DNA of 39,883 nt from Acholeplasmataceae bacterium (GTDB lineage Bacteria > Bacillota_I > Bacilli_A > Acholeplasmatales > UBA5453): contig JAAYKO010000061.1 of NCBI GenBank assembly GCA_012522345.1, positions 1 through 39,883 on the forward strand. Direction: 5' to 3'. This document shows positions 28,159 to 37,914 of this stretch, in pieces. Position numbers and translations under genes: made by a program. The first letter of the stretch is position 1; every line of letters starts with the position of its first letter. The notes below the pieces were generated by a model. It did not search any database, was not told the DNA's origin, and worked only from the letters and a program-made list of their open reading frames with translations.

Positions 28159-28591
28159 ACCAAAAAACCCAACATTTAAAACAGAATTTTTTGTCAATCC
28201 AATCTTAAGCGTAATCTTTTTAGTTTTATTTATTTTAAATGCTTTAGAAATTAATTTTCTTGAATTGACAATTAATCTTCGCGTTCTTTATGGAATCTTA
28301 CTTTTTGTTTTATTTCTGTTTTTCGTCTTTAAGTCAATTGTAAATCTAATGTATAAAGTCGAAATAACTGCTAATTTTATCGCTTTTTTCTATCCAACAA
28401 AAAAATACAATCGACGACTTTTAATCGCTGACATTACAGAATATCGTTTTAAAACAAACCGGACAAAGGACGACACTCTAATTTTATTTTTAAAAGGAGC
28501 AGAGGTTGCAAAGCTAGGTTTGAAAAGATATTCATCTGAACAAAGAAAAGAAATTATTCAAGAAATAAAAGCCCGCGGTGGACTTAAATAA
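28142..28591 (+). CDS. Hypothetical membrane protein with two predicted TM segments
   Basis: Overlaps the RNase J 3' end; hydrophobic LSVIFLVLFILNALEINFLEL and LRVLYGILLFVLFLFFVFKS, then a soluble C-terminal part. Exact start uncertain (28136 TTG, 28142 or 28145 ATG). Confidence 0.72.
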   Translation: MMKKIKPKNPTFKTEFFVNPILSVIFLVLFILNALEINFLELTINLRVLYGILLFVLFLFFVFKSIVNLMYKVEITANFIAFFYPTKKYNRRLLIADITEYRFKTNRTKDDTLILFLKGAEVAKLGLKRYSSEQRKEIIQEIKARGGLK

Positions 28592-28617
28592 AAAGCAACT
28601 CAAGTGGTTGCTTTTGC
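28591..28617 (+). terminator. Intrinsic terminator overlapping the 3' end of convergent rarA
   Basis: AAAAGCAAC-tcaagtg-GTTGCTTTT, then gctttttc. Confidence 0.75.
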
Positions 28618-29829
28618 TTTTTCAAGGGCTTCTAAACGCTTTTTTAAGGCGGTTTCATAACTCGACTCCGCTTTTGGTTGATAGTAAATATCCCCTTTAA
28701 TATTATCTGGCAAGTATTGTTGGTTGACAATACTGTTTTTATAATCATGAGGTAGTTTATAAATTGTTGGATCTTTTAAAATTTCCCGATTTAAAATCTG
28801 CTTTGGAATTGGACCACAACCACCACTTTTATAACGTTCTAAAGCTTGCTCGATTGCCATAAACGCAGTATTAGATTTTGGCGATAAAGCAGCGTCAATC
28901 ACGGCTACCGAAAGGGGAATTCTCGCCTCAGGAAAGCCAACTTGTAAAGCCGCATCACAACAAGCCTTAACTTTGACTCCTAAAAGCGGATTTGCAAGTC
29001 CGATATCTTCATAAACTATTACTAATAGTCTTCTTACAATTGAAGCTAAATCTTCTAAAGCGATTAAACGTGCTAAATAATGAAGGCTGGCATTGACATC
29101 AGAGCCACGAATTGCTTTTTGAAAAGCTGATAAAATATCATGTAAATCTTCTTTTCCCAACACTAAAGAGCGATCTCCTAAAGCTCTTTTGGCAATTGGT
29201 AGTGTAATTTGATCGCTTTTTTCGGCGTAGATAACAATAATTTCTAACATATTGATTGCACTTCTTAAATCACCAGCAGCAATCATCGCAAGATAGTTAT
29301 AAACATTGTTTTTAATTACCCCATCGTAATCAATTAAGTTATTATTAACAAGATTGATTAAAGCTTTTTCGATATCAGCAGTTTTTAAGTCAGCAACCTC
29401 ATAAATGTGACATCTTGAGCGAATCGCCGGATTAACTGCGACATAAGGATTTTCAGTAGTAATACCAATAATTTTAACTTTACCTGACTCTAAAAAAGGC
29501 AATAAATAGTCTTGCGTATCAGATTTCATTCTCTGAATTTCATCAACAATTATTAAAATATCATGAAAAATTGTTTTATCACAAATCTCTTTTAATTGCG
29601 CTTTATTATCTGTTGAAGCATTGAAATGGTAGTAATCAAGATTTAAAAGTTTTGCAGTGATGATTGCGATTGTCGTTTTACCTGTTCCGGGGTTACCAGC
29701 TAAAATAAAACTAACAATTTTTTTTGCAGCGATAAGTTTTGTTAATGCTCCTTCTGGACCGACTAAATGATCTTGACCGACAACATCTTTAAAACTTTGC
29801 GGTCGTAATTGAAAAGCTAATGGTTTCAT
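28600..29829 (-). CDS. rarA: Replication-associated recombination protein A (AAA+ ATPase, MgsA family)
   Basis: MKPLAFQLRPQSFKDVVGQDHLVGPEGALTKLI, GNPGTGKTT, VDEIQRMKSDTQDYLLPFLE, SGGCGPIPKQI. Confidence 0.95.
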   Translation of the reverse strand: MKPLAFQLRPQSFKDVVGQDHLVGPEGALTKLIAAKKIVSFILAGNPGTGKTTIAIITAKLLNLDYYHFNASTDNKAQLKEICDKTIFHDILIIVDEIQRMKSDTQDYLLPFLESGKVKIIGITTENPYVAVNPAIRSRCHIYEVADLKTADIEKALINLVNNNLIDYDGVIKNNVYNYLAMIAAGDLRSAINMLEIIVIYAEKSDQITLPIAKRALGDRSLVLGKEDLHDILSAFQKAIRGSDVNASLHYLARLIALEDLASIVRRLLVIVYEDIGLANPLLGVKVKACCDAALQVGFPEARIPLSVAVIDAALSPKSNTAFMAIEQALERYKSGGCGPIPKQILNREILKDPTIYKLPHDYKNSIVNQQYLPDNIKGDIYYQPKAESSYETALKKRLEALEKAKATT

Positions 29830-29955
29830 AGTTTCACTTCCTAAGTATTATATAGTATAATTATAACATACTGCTTAAATTAATTTTCAACTTGATTGAG
29901 TTGTTTTAGGTGCGAAGAAACAAAAAAAAGATTTAGCTAGTTTTCCGCCTAAAGA

Positions 29956-29984
29956 TTGAAAAAACATTGCATTTGGAGTACAAT
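29956..29984 (+). promoter_or_regulatory. Promoter of apt
   Basis: TTGAAA, 17-nt spacer, TACAAT. Confidence 0.55.
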
Positions 29985-30011
29985 ATTTTTATATGAAAGG
30001 AAGAGTAAAAA

Positions 30012-30524
30012 ATGAACTTTAAAGATTTTGTAGCAACAATTCCAGATTTTCCAACTAAAGGAGTTCAATTCCGCGATATTACACCATTAATGCTTAACGG
30101 GAAGGCATACAAAAAGGCTTGCGATCAGATGATTGAATTTGCTAAAGAGGTTAAAGCGGATGTTATTGTTGGACCAGAGGCTCGGGGGTTTATTTTTGGT
30201 TGTCCTGTATCTTATGCTTTACAAATCGGTTTTGCTCCAGTTAGAAAACCGGATAAATTACCGCGCGAAACTGTCAGCGTGAAATATGATTTAGAATATG
30301 GTTCAAATGAACTTACCATTCATTCTGATGCGATAAAAAAGGGAGACAACGTTTTAATTGTTGATGATCTTTTAGCGACAGGAGGCACTGTAGAAGCAAC
30401 CGTAAAACTTGTTAAAAAGTTAGGCGGTAATGTCGTTGGTGCAACTTTTTTCATTGAACTTGAAGACTTAAAAGGAAGAGAAAAACTCAAAGGTATTCCT
30501 CTGTTTGTGCTCTTGAAATATTAA
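30012..30524 (+). CDS. apt: Adenine phosphoribosyltransferase
   Basis: [52 protein letters not shown]. Confidence 0.97.
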   Translation: MNFKDFVATIPDFPTKGVQFRDITPLMLNGKAYKKACDQMIEFAKEVKADVIVGPEARGFIFGCPVSYALQIGFAPVRKPDKLPRETVSVKYDLEYGSNELTIHSDAIKKGDNVLIVDDLLATGGTVEATVKLVKKLGGNVVGATFFIELEDLKGREKLKGIPLFVLLKY

Positions 30525-30539
30525 AAAAGGAGGTTTTTT

Positions 30540-32723
30540 GTGGATCTAATCAGTTTTCCGGTTTTAAAGGAGAAAATCCAAACCTACATTCATAAAAAAG
30601 AAGATTTAAAACGCATTGATGAAGCATATCAACTTGCGCTTTTTAAGCATGAAGGTCAATATCGGCGAAGCGGTGATCCCTACATTACCCATCCTGTTGC
30701 GGTCTGTTATATCTTGGCAGAACTTTCAAGTGGTCCAAATACGTTAATTGCGGCATTATTACACGATTTAGTCGAGGATACAGACACAACCTTAAAAGAA
30801 ATCGACCAAAAATTTGGTGATGATGTTAAAATTTTAGTTGATGGTGTAACAAAAATCTCAAAATTAAGCTATACCCAAGAGATTTCGCAAGCAGAAAATC
30901 ATCAAAAGATGTTGCTGGCGATGAGTAAAGACATTCGAGTTATTTTAATTAAAATTGCTGACCGTCTTCATAATATGCGAACAATCGATCATCAAGTTTT
31001 CGACAAAAGAATTAAAATTGCCAATGAAACGTTAGACATTTATGCACCACTCGCCCATCGTTTAGGTCTCTTTAATATTAAAGCCGAACTAGAAGATATC
31101 AGTTTAAAAGCGATTAATCCCCCTTATTTTTATCGAATAAGGAGTTTGGTCGAAAATGAAGAAAAAATCCAGACAATCGCTGTTGAACAAATGACGGAGA
31201 CAATTAAAAAATATTTAAAAGAACACAAAATTAATAAATATGAAATTAGCGGTCGGACAAAATCAATTTACTCAATTTATAAAAAGATGGTCTTTCAAAA
31301 CCGGGCATTTGAAGATATTTACGATATTTTAGCAATGCGAATTATTGTTGATAAAATTGAGACTTGTTATCAAGTTTTAGGAATTATTCACGCTAACTTT
31401 GTCCCAATCCCAAAACGCTTTAAAGACTATATTGCCGTGCCAAAGCCTAATATGTATCAGTCTTTACATACGACAGTTTTAACTGATAATGGTTCGATAT
31501 TTGAAATTCAAATTAGAACTGAAGAGATGGATAAAGTTGCTGAGTTTGGAGTAGCTGCTCATTGGGCATATAAAGAGGGAAAAGCTTATTCAAAAGAAAA
31601 AGAACAATTTGAAATTGCCCAAAAACTAAAATGGTATAGCGAACTTCTTAAAATGAGTGAAGATAACAGCCTTTCTGATACTGAGACAGCGAGTGAGTTT
31701 GTTGAATCGGTTAAAGCAGATATCCTTTCTGCAAATGTTTATGTTTTTACCCCGCGTGGTCAAGTTATTGAATTGACAAGAGGCTGTACTCCAATAGATT
31801 TTGCTTATCGAATTCATACCGACATTGGCGATAAAGCTGTTGGGGCAATAGTCAATAACCGGATTGTCCCTTTAGATTATGAACTCCAAACAGGGGATGT
31901 TGTTAATATCCGAACAAACAAAAACTCACCGGGACCATCTGAAGATTGGTTAAAAATAGTTAAATCAAATCATGCTCGCCATAAAATTAGAAACTTTTTA
32001 AATCGGGCGAATCGCGATAAATTATACCAAATGGGAAAGGATGCTTTAGAGCGAGAAGCGATCTCCCAAAAAGCAGAACTAACAAAACTCGATGATGAAT
32101 TTGTTAAAAAGCATTTCTCCAAAAATAAAATCTTAACTGTTGAAGCCTTGTATGTGGAGATCGGTAAAGGAATCTTATCAGAGAAAACGGTTATCGCAAG
32201 GCTATTAGGAAAAGAGCTTGACAAAGAACAGATGTTGCAACGTCAAATTGAAAAAGCTCAAAGAATTTTAACAACAAGCCATGAAAGCGGAATTGTTGTT
32301 GAAGGACTTACGATGCCTCAAATTAAAATTGCTAATTGCTGCCTTCCGGTTTTAAATGACCCAATTGTTGGCTTTGTAACAAGAGGATCCGGAATTGCAG
32401 TTCACCATAAAAATTGTCCCAATTTAAATGCTTTACCGCAAAAGCGTTTAATCGATGTATTTTGGGCAACCAATGTTGAAAGAAGATATCCAACAAGAGT
32501 TCAAATTGTAGCAGTGAACAGAGAAAACATTGTTGCTGATGTGATATCTTCAATTAACGCTTTAAGTATCTCAATCGCAGAAATCAATGCGGTTGTGACA
32601 CCAAAACTTGAAAATATTATTGTTTTAAAAGTCTTAGTGAAAAATTTAGATGAACTAGAAAAAATGATGTTAAGACTAATGAATGTAAGTGATGTCTATA
32701 CCATCGAAAGGAAATATATTTAA
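30540..32723 (+). CDS. RelA/SpoT homologue, bifunctional (p)ppGpp synthetase/hydrolase
   Basis: HD domain ALLHDLVEDTD, synthetase GRTKSIYSIYKKM, YDILAMRIIV, TGS domain FTPRGQVIELTRGCTPIDFAYRIH, C-terminal ACT; GTG start after aggagg. Confidence 0.96.
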   Translation: MDLISFPVLKEKIQTYIHKKEDLKRIDEAYQLALFKHEGQYRRSGDPYITHPVAVCYILAELSSGPNTLIAALLHDLVEDTDTTLKEIDQKFGDDVKILVDGVTKISKLSYTQEISQAENHQKMLLAMSKDIRVILIKIADRLHNMRTIDHQVFDKRIKIANETLDIYAPLAHRLGLFNIKAELEDISLKAINPPYFYRIRSLVENEEKIQTIAVEQMTETIKKYLKEHKINKYEISGRTKSIYSIYKKMVFQNRAFEDIYDILAMRIIVDKIETCYQVLGIIHANFVPIPKRFKDYIAVPKPNMYQSLHTTVLTDNGSIFEIQIRTEEMDKVAEFGVAAHWAYKEGKAYSKEKEQFEIAQKLKWYSELLKMSEDNSLSDTETASEFVESVKADILSANVYVFTPRGQVIELTRGCTPIDFAYRIHTDIGDKAVGAIVNNRIVPLDYELQTGDVVNIRTNKNSPGPSEDWLKIVKSNHARHKIRNFLNRANRDKLYQMGKDALEREAISQKAELTKLDDEFVKKHFSKNKILTVEALYVEIGKGILSEKTVIARLLGKELDKEQMLQRQIEKAQRILTTSHESGIVVEGLTMPQIKIANCCLPVLNDPIVGFVTRGSGIAVHHKNCPNLNALPQKRLIDVFWATNVERRYPTRVQIVAVNRENIVADVISSINALSISIAEINAVVTPKLENIIVLKVLVKNLDELEKMMLRLMNVSDVYTIERKYI

Positions 32724-33167
32724 ATGCGAGCTTTAGTCCAAAAAGTTGATTATGCAAAACTTGAGTGTGAAGGTCATTATGCGGAGATTAAAAAAGGCTA
32801 TGTTGTTTTTTTAGGAGTAAAAAATGATGACACTTTAAAAGACTATGAGTTTATTTTGCGAAAAATTAAAAACTTACGAATTTTTCATGACCAAAAAGGC
32901 AAAATAAATCTCTCTTTAAAGGCTGTTAAGGGAGAAATTTTATTGATTAGTCAATTTACCCTTTATGGCGATGTAAAAAACAACAATCGACCATCATTTA
33001 GTGATGGAGCAGACAAAGAAAAAGCAGAATTTTACTATGAAAAAATGATTGAAGATTTAAGCCGTGAGTTTCCAGTTAAAACAGGTGTCTTTGGTGCTCA
33101 TATGCATGTAACATATTTAAATAACGGTCCTTTTTCAATTATGATCGATTCTGAAGTAATTAGATAA
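32724..33167 (+). CDS. dtd: D-aminoacyl-tRNA deacylase
   Basis: MRALVQKVDYAKLE, ILLISQFTLYGDVKNNNRPSF, FGAHMHVTYLNNGPFSIMID; canonical motif NxGPxT reads NNGPFS here. Confidence 0.95.
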   Translation: MRALVQKVDYAKLECEGHYAEIKKGYVVFLGVKNDDTLKDYEFILRKIKNLRIFHDQKGKINLSLKAVKGEILLISQFTLYGDVKNNNRPSFSDGADKEKAEFYYEKMIEDLSREFPVKTGVFGAHMHVTYLNNGPFSIMIDSEVIR

Positions 33168-33202
33168 TAATCAATTAACTTGTTTTAATACAGTGATAAA
33201 AC

Positions 33203-33231
33203 TTGACAATAAATTAGATAAAATATAAAAT
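33203..33231 (+). promoter_or_regulatory. Promoter of the His T-box operon
   Basis: TTGACA, 17-nt spacer, TAAAAT. Confidence 0.65.
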
Positions 33232-33239
33232 TAGTTATA

Positions 33240-33437
33240 AGTTAATAGTCTGATGAAGGACACGAGTTATAAGCAATTTTTAACTAGCGAAGGCGGATGG
33301 TGGAAGCGCCTAATAAATCTTATAAAAGACACGTCTGGAAGACAGTTTTAAAAAATGAGAGCTAGTGAAAATTAGAATTAAGGTGGCACCGCGTTTATGA
33401 CGTCCTTAAAAATGTTTTTAAGGGTGTTTTTTTTTGA
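33240..33437 (+). ncRNA. T-box leader (histidine specificity) upstream of GNAT-hisS-aspS
   Basis: T-box AAGGTGGCACCGCG at 33380-33393; candidate specifier CAC at 33330-33332; terminator CCTTAAAAA-tg-TTTTTAAGG followed by long T-run. Confidence 0.93.
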
Positions 33438-33447
33438 AGGTGAGAAA

Positions 33448-34020
33448 ATGTCATTACCAGAAAGATCTTTTAATGGATTTAAACTACGAGTATTAACAAT
33501 TAAAGATGCTAAAGATTATTATCAAATCGGCAAAAATAGTAAAAATATTGAATACTTAACATGGTATCCTTTTAAAAGCGTAAGGGATGCAAAAAAACAG
33601 CTCAATCAAATGTATTTAAGAAAAGCCAATTATGGCCAGCTAGATGGCTATGCAATAGTTGATGTTAAATTAAAAAAGATGATTGGAATTATTGAGTTTC
33701 ATACGATAAACAGTTTTGCGAAAACAGCCCATATCGGTTATTTACTGCATCAAGATTATTGGAATCAGGGGATTACAAGCCGAGCTTTAAAAGAACTAAT
33801 ACAAGTTGGTTTTGAGTATTTCATGTTTAACAAATTATTTATTACAACTGTCAAAGAAAATATTGGTTCAAGAAAAGTTTGTGAAAAAAACGACTTTAAA
33901 TTGATTGAAATAAAACCGCATTTTCATTACTATGAAAAGCATAATACATACCATGACTTATATATTTACACTTTAGAGAGGAAAGACTACTATGATTCAA
34001 AAACCAAAGGGAACTTATGA
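33448..34020 (+). CDS. GNAT family N-acetyltransferase (RimJ/RimL-like)
   Basis: GYAIVDVKLKKMIGIIEFH, AHIGYLLHQDYWNQGITSRALKELIQVGFEYFMFNKLFITTVKENIGSRKVCEKNDFK; start 33448 with aaggtgag RBS (track start 33397 lies in the T-box terminator). Confidence 0.9.
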   Translation: MSLPERSFNGFKLRVLTIKDAKDYYQIGKNSKNIEYLTWYPFKSVRDAKKQLNQMYLRKANYGQLDGYAIVDVKLKKMIGIIEFHTINSFAKTAHIGYLLHQDYWNQGITSRALKELIQVGFEYFMFNKLFITTVKENIGSRKVCEKNDFKLIEIKPHFHYYEKHNTYHDLYIYTLERKDYYDSKTKGNL

Positions 34021-35251
34021 TTTATTGCCGGAAGAGACAATTAAATATCGGGCGCTAGAAAATCACTTAATTAAACTTTTAGAAAATTATGGTTACGAGG
34101 AGATTAGAACTCCGATTTTTGAGCATTCGAACGTCTTTCATCGTGAAAGTGAACTTTCTGATATGGTCGTTAAGGAAACTTATAACTTTTTAGATAAAGC
34201 TAATCGCAGTTTAACTTTAAGACCAGAAGGCACAGCTGGTGTTATTAGAAGCTATATTGAAAACAAACTCTACGCTAATCGCGGTATTACAAAACTATTT
34301 TATTTAGGACCTAATTTCCGCTATGAACGACCACAAAAGGGACGCTATCGCCAGTTTTATCAATTTGGCGTTGAAGCCATTGGAGCTAAAAGTGCTTCGC
34401 TTGATGCTGAGATAATCGCTTTGAGCTACAAAATTATAACCTCACTAAACTTAAAACAAGTTAAAGTTAAAATTAACTCCTTAGGCGATATCGCTTCAAG
34501 AACTGAATATAAAAAAATTTTAACCAACTATTTCCTTCCCTATAAAGAAAAACTTTGTCCGGATTGTCAAAATCGAATTACTCAAAATCCAATTAGAATT
34601 TTGGACTGTAAAATCGACCAAGGACAGACTTTTGTTAAAAATGCACCGCGACCGCTTGAGTATTTAACACCGGAAGCGTTGGCTTATTTTAATGATGTAT
34701 TGGGATATTTGGATAGCATGGACATTATCTATGAAATCGATGATCGCCTCGTTAGAGGACTTGATTATTATGGTCATACAGTTTTTGAAGTTGAAGCTCA
34801 TATCAAAGGCTTTGGCGCCCAAAATATTTTAGGAGGCGGTGGTCATTATGAGTCACTAGTTAGCGAATTAGGTGGTCCTGAGATTTCAGGAGTTGGCGTC
34901 GCTTTTGGTATGGAGAGACTAATGCAAGCTATTGACGCAGAAAAAATAGTTATTGCCAAAGAACAAAGACCAGACTTTTATTTGTTGTATTTTGATGAAA
35001 CTACGAAAAAAGCTGCCCTATCTCTCCTAATAGAATTAAGAGATTTAGGATTTAAGGGTGATATTGACCACTTAGAGCGCAGTTTTAAAAATCAGCTTAA
35101 ACAAGCTATTAACTACAATCCTAAATACTTAATTATAATCGGTGAAGATGAATTAAAAGAAGACTATTATACTGTTAAAGACGTCTCCACGGAACAACAA
35201 GAAAAACTAACTTATGAACAATTGATTAAAAAACTAGGAGCTGTGAAATGA
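33992..35251 (+). CDS. hisS: Histidyl-tRNA synthetase
   Basis: IQKPKGTYDLLPEE, LRPEGTAGVIRSYIENK, FYQFGVEAIGA, RGLDYYGHTVFE, GGGGHYESL, GVAFGMERL. Confidence 0.97.
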   Translation: MIQKPKGTYDLLPEETIKYRALENHLIKLLENYGYEEIRTPIFEHSNVFHRESELSDMVVKETYNFLDKANRSLTLRPEGTAGVIRSYIENKLYANRGITKLFYLGPNFRYERPQKGRYRQFYQFGVEAIGAKSASLDAEIIALSYKIITSLNLKQVKVKINSLGDIASRTEYKKILTNYFLPYKEKLCPDCQNRITQNPIRILDCKIDQGQTFVKNAPRPLEYLTPEALAYFNDVLGYLDSMDIIYEIDDRLVRGLDYYGHTVFEVEAHIKGFGAQNILGGGGHYESLVSELGGPEISGVGVAFGMERLMQAIDAEKIVIAKEQRPDFYLLYFDETTKKAALSLLIELRDLGFKGDIDHLERSFKNQLKQAINYNPKYLIIIGEDELKEDYYTVKDVSTEQQEKLTYEQLIKKLGAVK

Positions 35252-36969
35252 AAAAGTATACTCACAACAACAATTCGTTGACGATTGCCAATTTACAAGA
35301 AAAGGTCTATTTAAAAGGTTGGGTCGCAAAAAAACGAAATTTAGGTGGACTTGTTTTTGTCGATCTTAGAGACCGTTTTGGAATTACGCAATTAGTTATT
35401 AAACCGGACAACAAGTATTATGAACTCGCTTTAAACCTAAAAAGTGAATATGTTATTGAAGCAAAAGGAACAGTAATTGAACGGGAGAGCAAAAACAATC
35501 AGCTTAAAACTGGAGAAATTGAAATCTTAGTTGAAGAGTTAGTTCTACTAAATGATGCTAAACAAATTCCAATCGCAGTTTCCTATGATGATAATTCATT
35601 AGAAGAAACGAGATTAAAATATCGCTATTTGGATTTAAGAAGACCTCAGCAGCAACGCTATTTAATTAAACGAAATGAGATTACACAAGCAATTAGAAAA
35701 GAACTTTTAAGACAAGGCTTTTATGAATTTGAAACACCTATTTTAGGTAAAAGCACTCCCGAAGGGGCGCGGGATTTTTTAGTGCCTTCAAGACTTTATC
35801 ACGGTCAGTATTATGCTTTACCACAAAGTCCCCAAATTTACAAACAACTCTATATGGTAGCCGGTTTTGAGAAGTATTTTCAAATCGCAAAATGTTTTCG
35901 CGATGAAGATTTAAGAAGCGATCGTCAACTTGAATTTACCCAAGTTGATATTGAAGCATCATTTGTTAGCGAAGAAGATATTATAAAACTAACTGAAGAT
36001 ATTTTAAGAACGACATTTAAAACTGTTTTAAATATCGATGTTAGAGTACCTTTTAAACGTTTAACATATCAAGAAGCGCTTAGAAAATATGGTAGCGATA
36101 AGCCTGATTTAAGATACAATTTAGAACTTTTTGATTATGATAAAAAACTCAATATTGACTTTTTAGAAGCTAAAGTTGTCCGCTTTTTAAAAGTTGAAAA
36201 TGGTGCTAAGCTTTCAAGAAAAGAACTTGCTGAATTGACGGATACTGCTAAGAAAAACCATGGCGAAGGACTCGCTTTTTTAAAGTGCGAGACTGATAAA
36301 TTAACTGGTTCATTAAGTAAATATTTCAACTATGAAACTGCAGTAAAAGACTTTAAATTAAATGTTGGTGATCTTTTATTAGTCGGGTTTGCTGATCAAT
36401 ATGAAAAGGCCTCAATTTCACTTGGAGCTGTAAGAAAGGAATTAGCAGCTAAACTTAACTTAATTCAAGCTGATCAGTTTGAGTTTTTATGGGTTGTTGA
36501 CTTTCCGCTTTTTGAATATAGCGAACATCAACAGCGCTTAGTCGCAAGACATCATCCCTTTACTTCAGCGAAAAAAGATGCAGATTTTACTGGCCCATTG
36601 ACCGAGATTCTCGCAAATGCCTATGATGTTGTTATTAATGGTTATGAAATCGGTGGCGGCTCAATTCGAATTCATAATAGTAATGAACAACAAAAGATGT
36701 TTAAACTTTTAGGTTTAGAAGAAAAAACAATTAAAGAAAGATTTGGCTTTTTAATTGAAGCTTTAAGTTATGGCACCCCACCTCACGGAGGAATTGCCTT
36801 AGGTCTTGACAGACTCGTGATGATTATGACAAACACCTTAAATATTCGTGATGTAATAGCCTTTCCTAAAACTCAAAATGCTCGCGATTTAATGATGGGC
36901 TCACCAAATTATGTCGATCTTGAGCAAGAACTTGAATTAGGCTTAAAGAAAGGCAATAAAGATGAGTAA
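35248..36969 (+). CDS. aspS: Aspartyl-tRNA synthetase
   Basis: VYLKGWVAKKRNLGGLVFVDLRDRFGITQLV, RYRYLDLRR-type, FRDEDLRSDRQLEFTQVDIEASF, GGIALGLDRLVMIM. Confidence 0.97.
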   Translation: MKKYTHNNNSLTIANLQEKVYLKGWVAKKRNLGGLVFVDLRDRFGITQLVIKPDNKYYELALNLKSEYVIEAKGTVIERESKNNQLKTGEIEILVEELVLLNDAKQIPIAVSYDDNSLEETRLKYRYLDLRRPQQQRYLIKRNEITQAIRKELLRQGFYEFETPILGKSTPEGARDFLVPSRLYHGQYYALPQSPQIYKQLYMVAGFEKYFQIAKCFRDEDLRSDRQLEFTQVDIEASFVSEEDIIKLTEDILRTTFKTVLNIDVRVPFKRLTYQEALRKYGSDKPDLRYNLELFDYDKKLNIDFLEAKVVRFLKVENGAKLSRKELAELTDTAKKNHGEGLAFLKCETDKLTGSLSKYFNYETAVKDFKLNVGDLLLVGFADQYEKASISLGAVRKELAAKLNLIQADQFEFLWVVDFPLFEYSEHQQRLVARHHPFTSAKKDADFTGPLTEILANAYDVVINGYEIGGGSIRIHNSNEQQKMFKLLGLEEKTIKERFGFLIEALSYGTPPHGGIALGLDRLVMIMTNTLNIRDVIAFPKTQNARDLMMGSPNYVDLEQELELGLKKGNKDE

Positions 36970-37453
36970 AGAAATCTATTTAGCTGGAGGTTGTTTTTGG
37001 GGAGTTGAAGCTTATTTTTCTAATTTGAAAGGGGTTCTTGAAACAGAAGTTGGTTATGCCAATGGCAATATTTTAAATCCAACTTATCAAGATTTAATAA
37101 ATGGAGTTGCGACCCACGCAGAAGTTGTTAAAGTAAAATATGAAATTAAACTTGATAAATTGTTAGAGCATTTTTTTCGAATTATTAACCCTTTTATTTT
37201 ACATCGCCAAGGCAATGATATTGGGATTCAATATCGAACAGGAATCTATTATCTAAATCAAGATGATTTGCCAATTATTAAAAAGGTTATAAGAGAATTT
37301 GAAGCCCAACATTCAAAAAAAACAGTAGTTGAAGTTTTGCCACTAAAAAATTATACCAAAGCTGAAGAATATCATCAGGATTATTTAGTCAAAAATACAA
37401 GAGGCTATTGCCATGTTGATTTGTCGCTTTTAAGACCGGAGGAACGAAAATGA
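36962..37453 (+). CDS. msrA: Peptide-methionine (S)-S-oxide reductase
   Basis: IYLAGGCFWGVEAYFSNLKGVLETEVGYANG, AEEYHQDYL. Confidence 0.95.
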   Translation: MSKEIYLAGGCFWGVEAYFSNLKGVLETEVGYANGNILNPTYQDLINGVATHAEVVKVKYEIKLDKLLEHFFRIINPFILHRQGNDIGIQYRTGIYYLNQDDLPIIKKVIREFEAQHSKKTVVEVLPLKNYTKAEEYHQDYLVKNTRGYCHVDLSLLRPEERK

Positions 37454-37914
37454 AAAGAAAAGACTATATCTCTTGGGATCAATATTTTATGGGAGTAGCA
37501 CTTTTATCAGCGAAAAGAAGTAAAGATCCCAACACTCAAGTAGGAGCAACACTAGTCAATAAAGAAAAAAGAATCGTTGGGATTGGTTATAATGGTTTTC
37601 CGCGTCACATTGATGACGATGTTTTTCCTTGGTCTGAAAGTGATAAGCTTTCTACTTCCAAATACGCCTATGTCGTTCACGCTGAAGCAAATGCGATTTT
37701 AAATGCGACAACACCATTAAAAGGTGCATCTCTTTATGTAACTTTATTTCCCTGTCATGAATGTGTTAAACTGCTCATTCAAAGTGGAATCACTGAAGTT
37801 GTATATTATGATGATAAGTATAATAACACTGAAAGTGGGATTGCTGCTAAAAAGATGTTAGATGCAGCTAAAATCTCTTATCGTAAATTTAATGGTATTG
37901 ATTTAAAATTATGA
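37450..37914 (+). CDS. Deoxycytidylate deaminase (ComEB-like)
   Basis: SWDQYFMGVALLSAKRSKDPNTQVGATLV, YNGFPRHIDDD, VVHAEANAILNA, LFPCHECVKLLIQSGI. Confidence 0.95.
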   Translation: MKRKDYISWDQYFMGVALLSAKRSKDPNTQVGATLVNKEKRIVGIGYNGFPRHIDDDVFPWSESDKLSTSKYAYVVHAEANAILNATTPLKGASLYVTLFPCHECVKLLIQSGITEVVYYDDKYNNTESGIAAKKMLDAAKISYRKFNGIDLKL

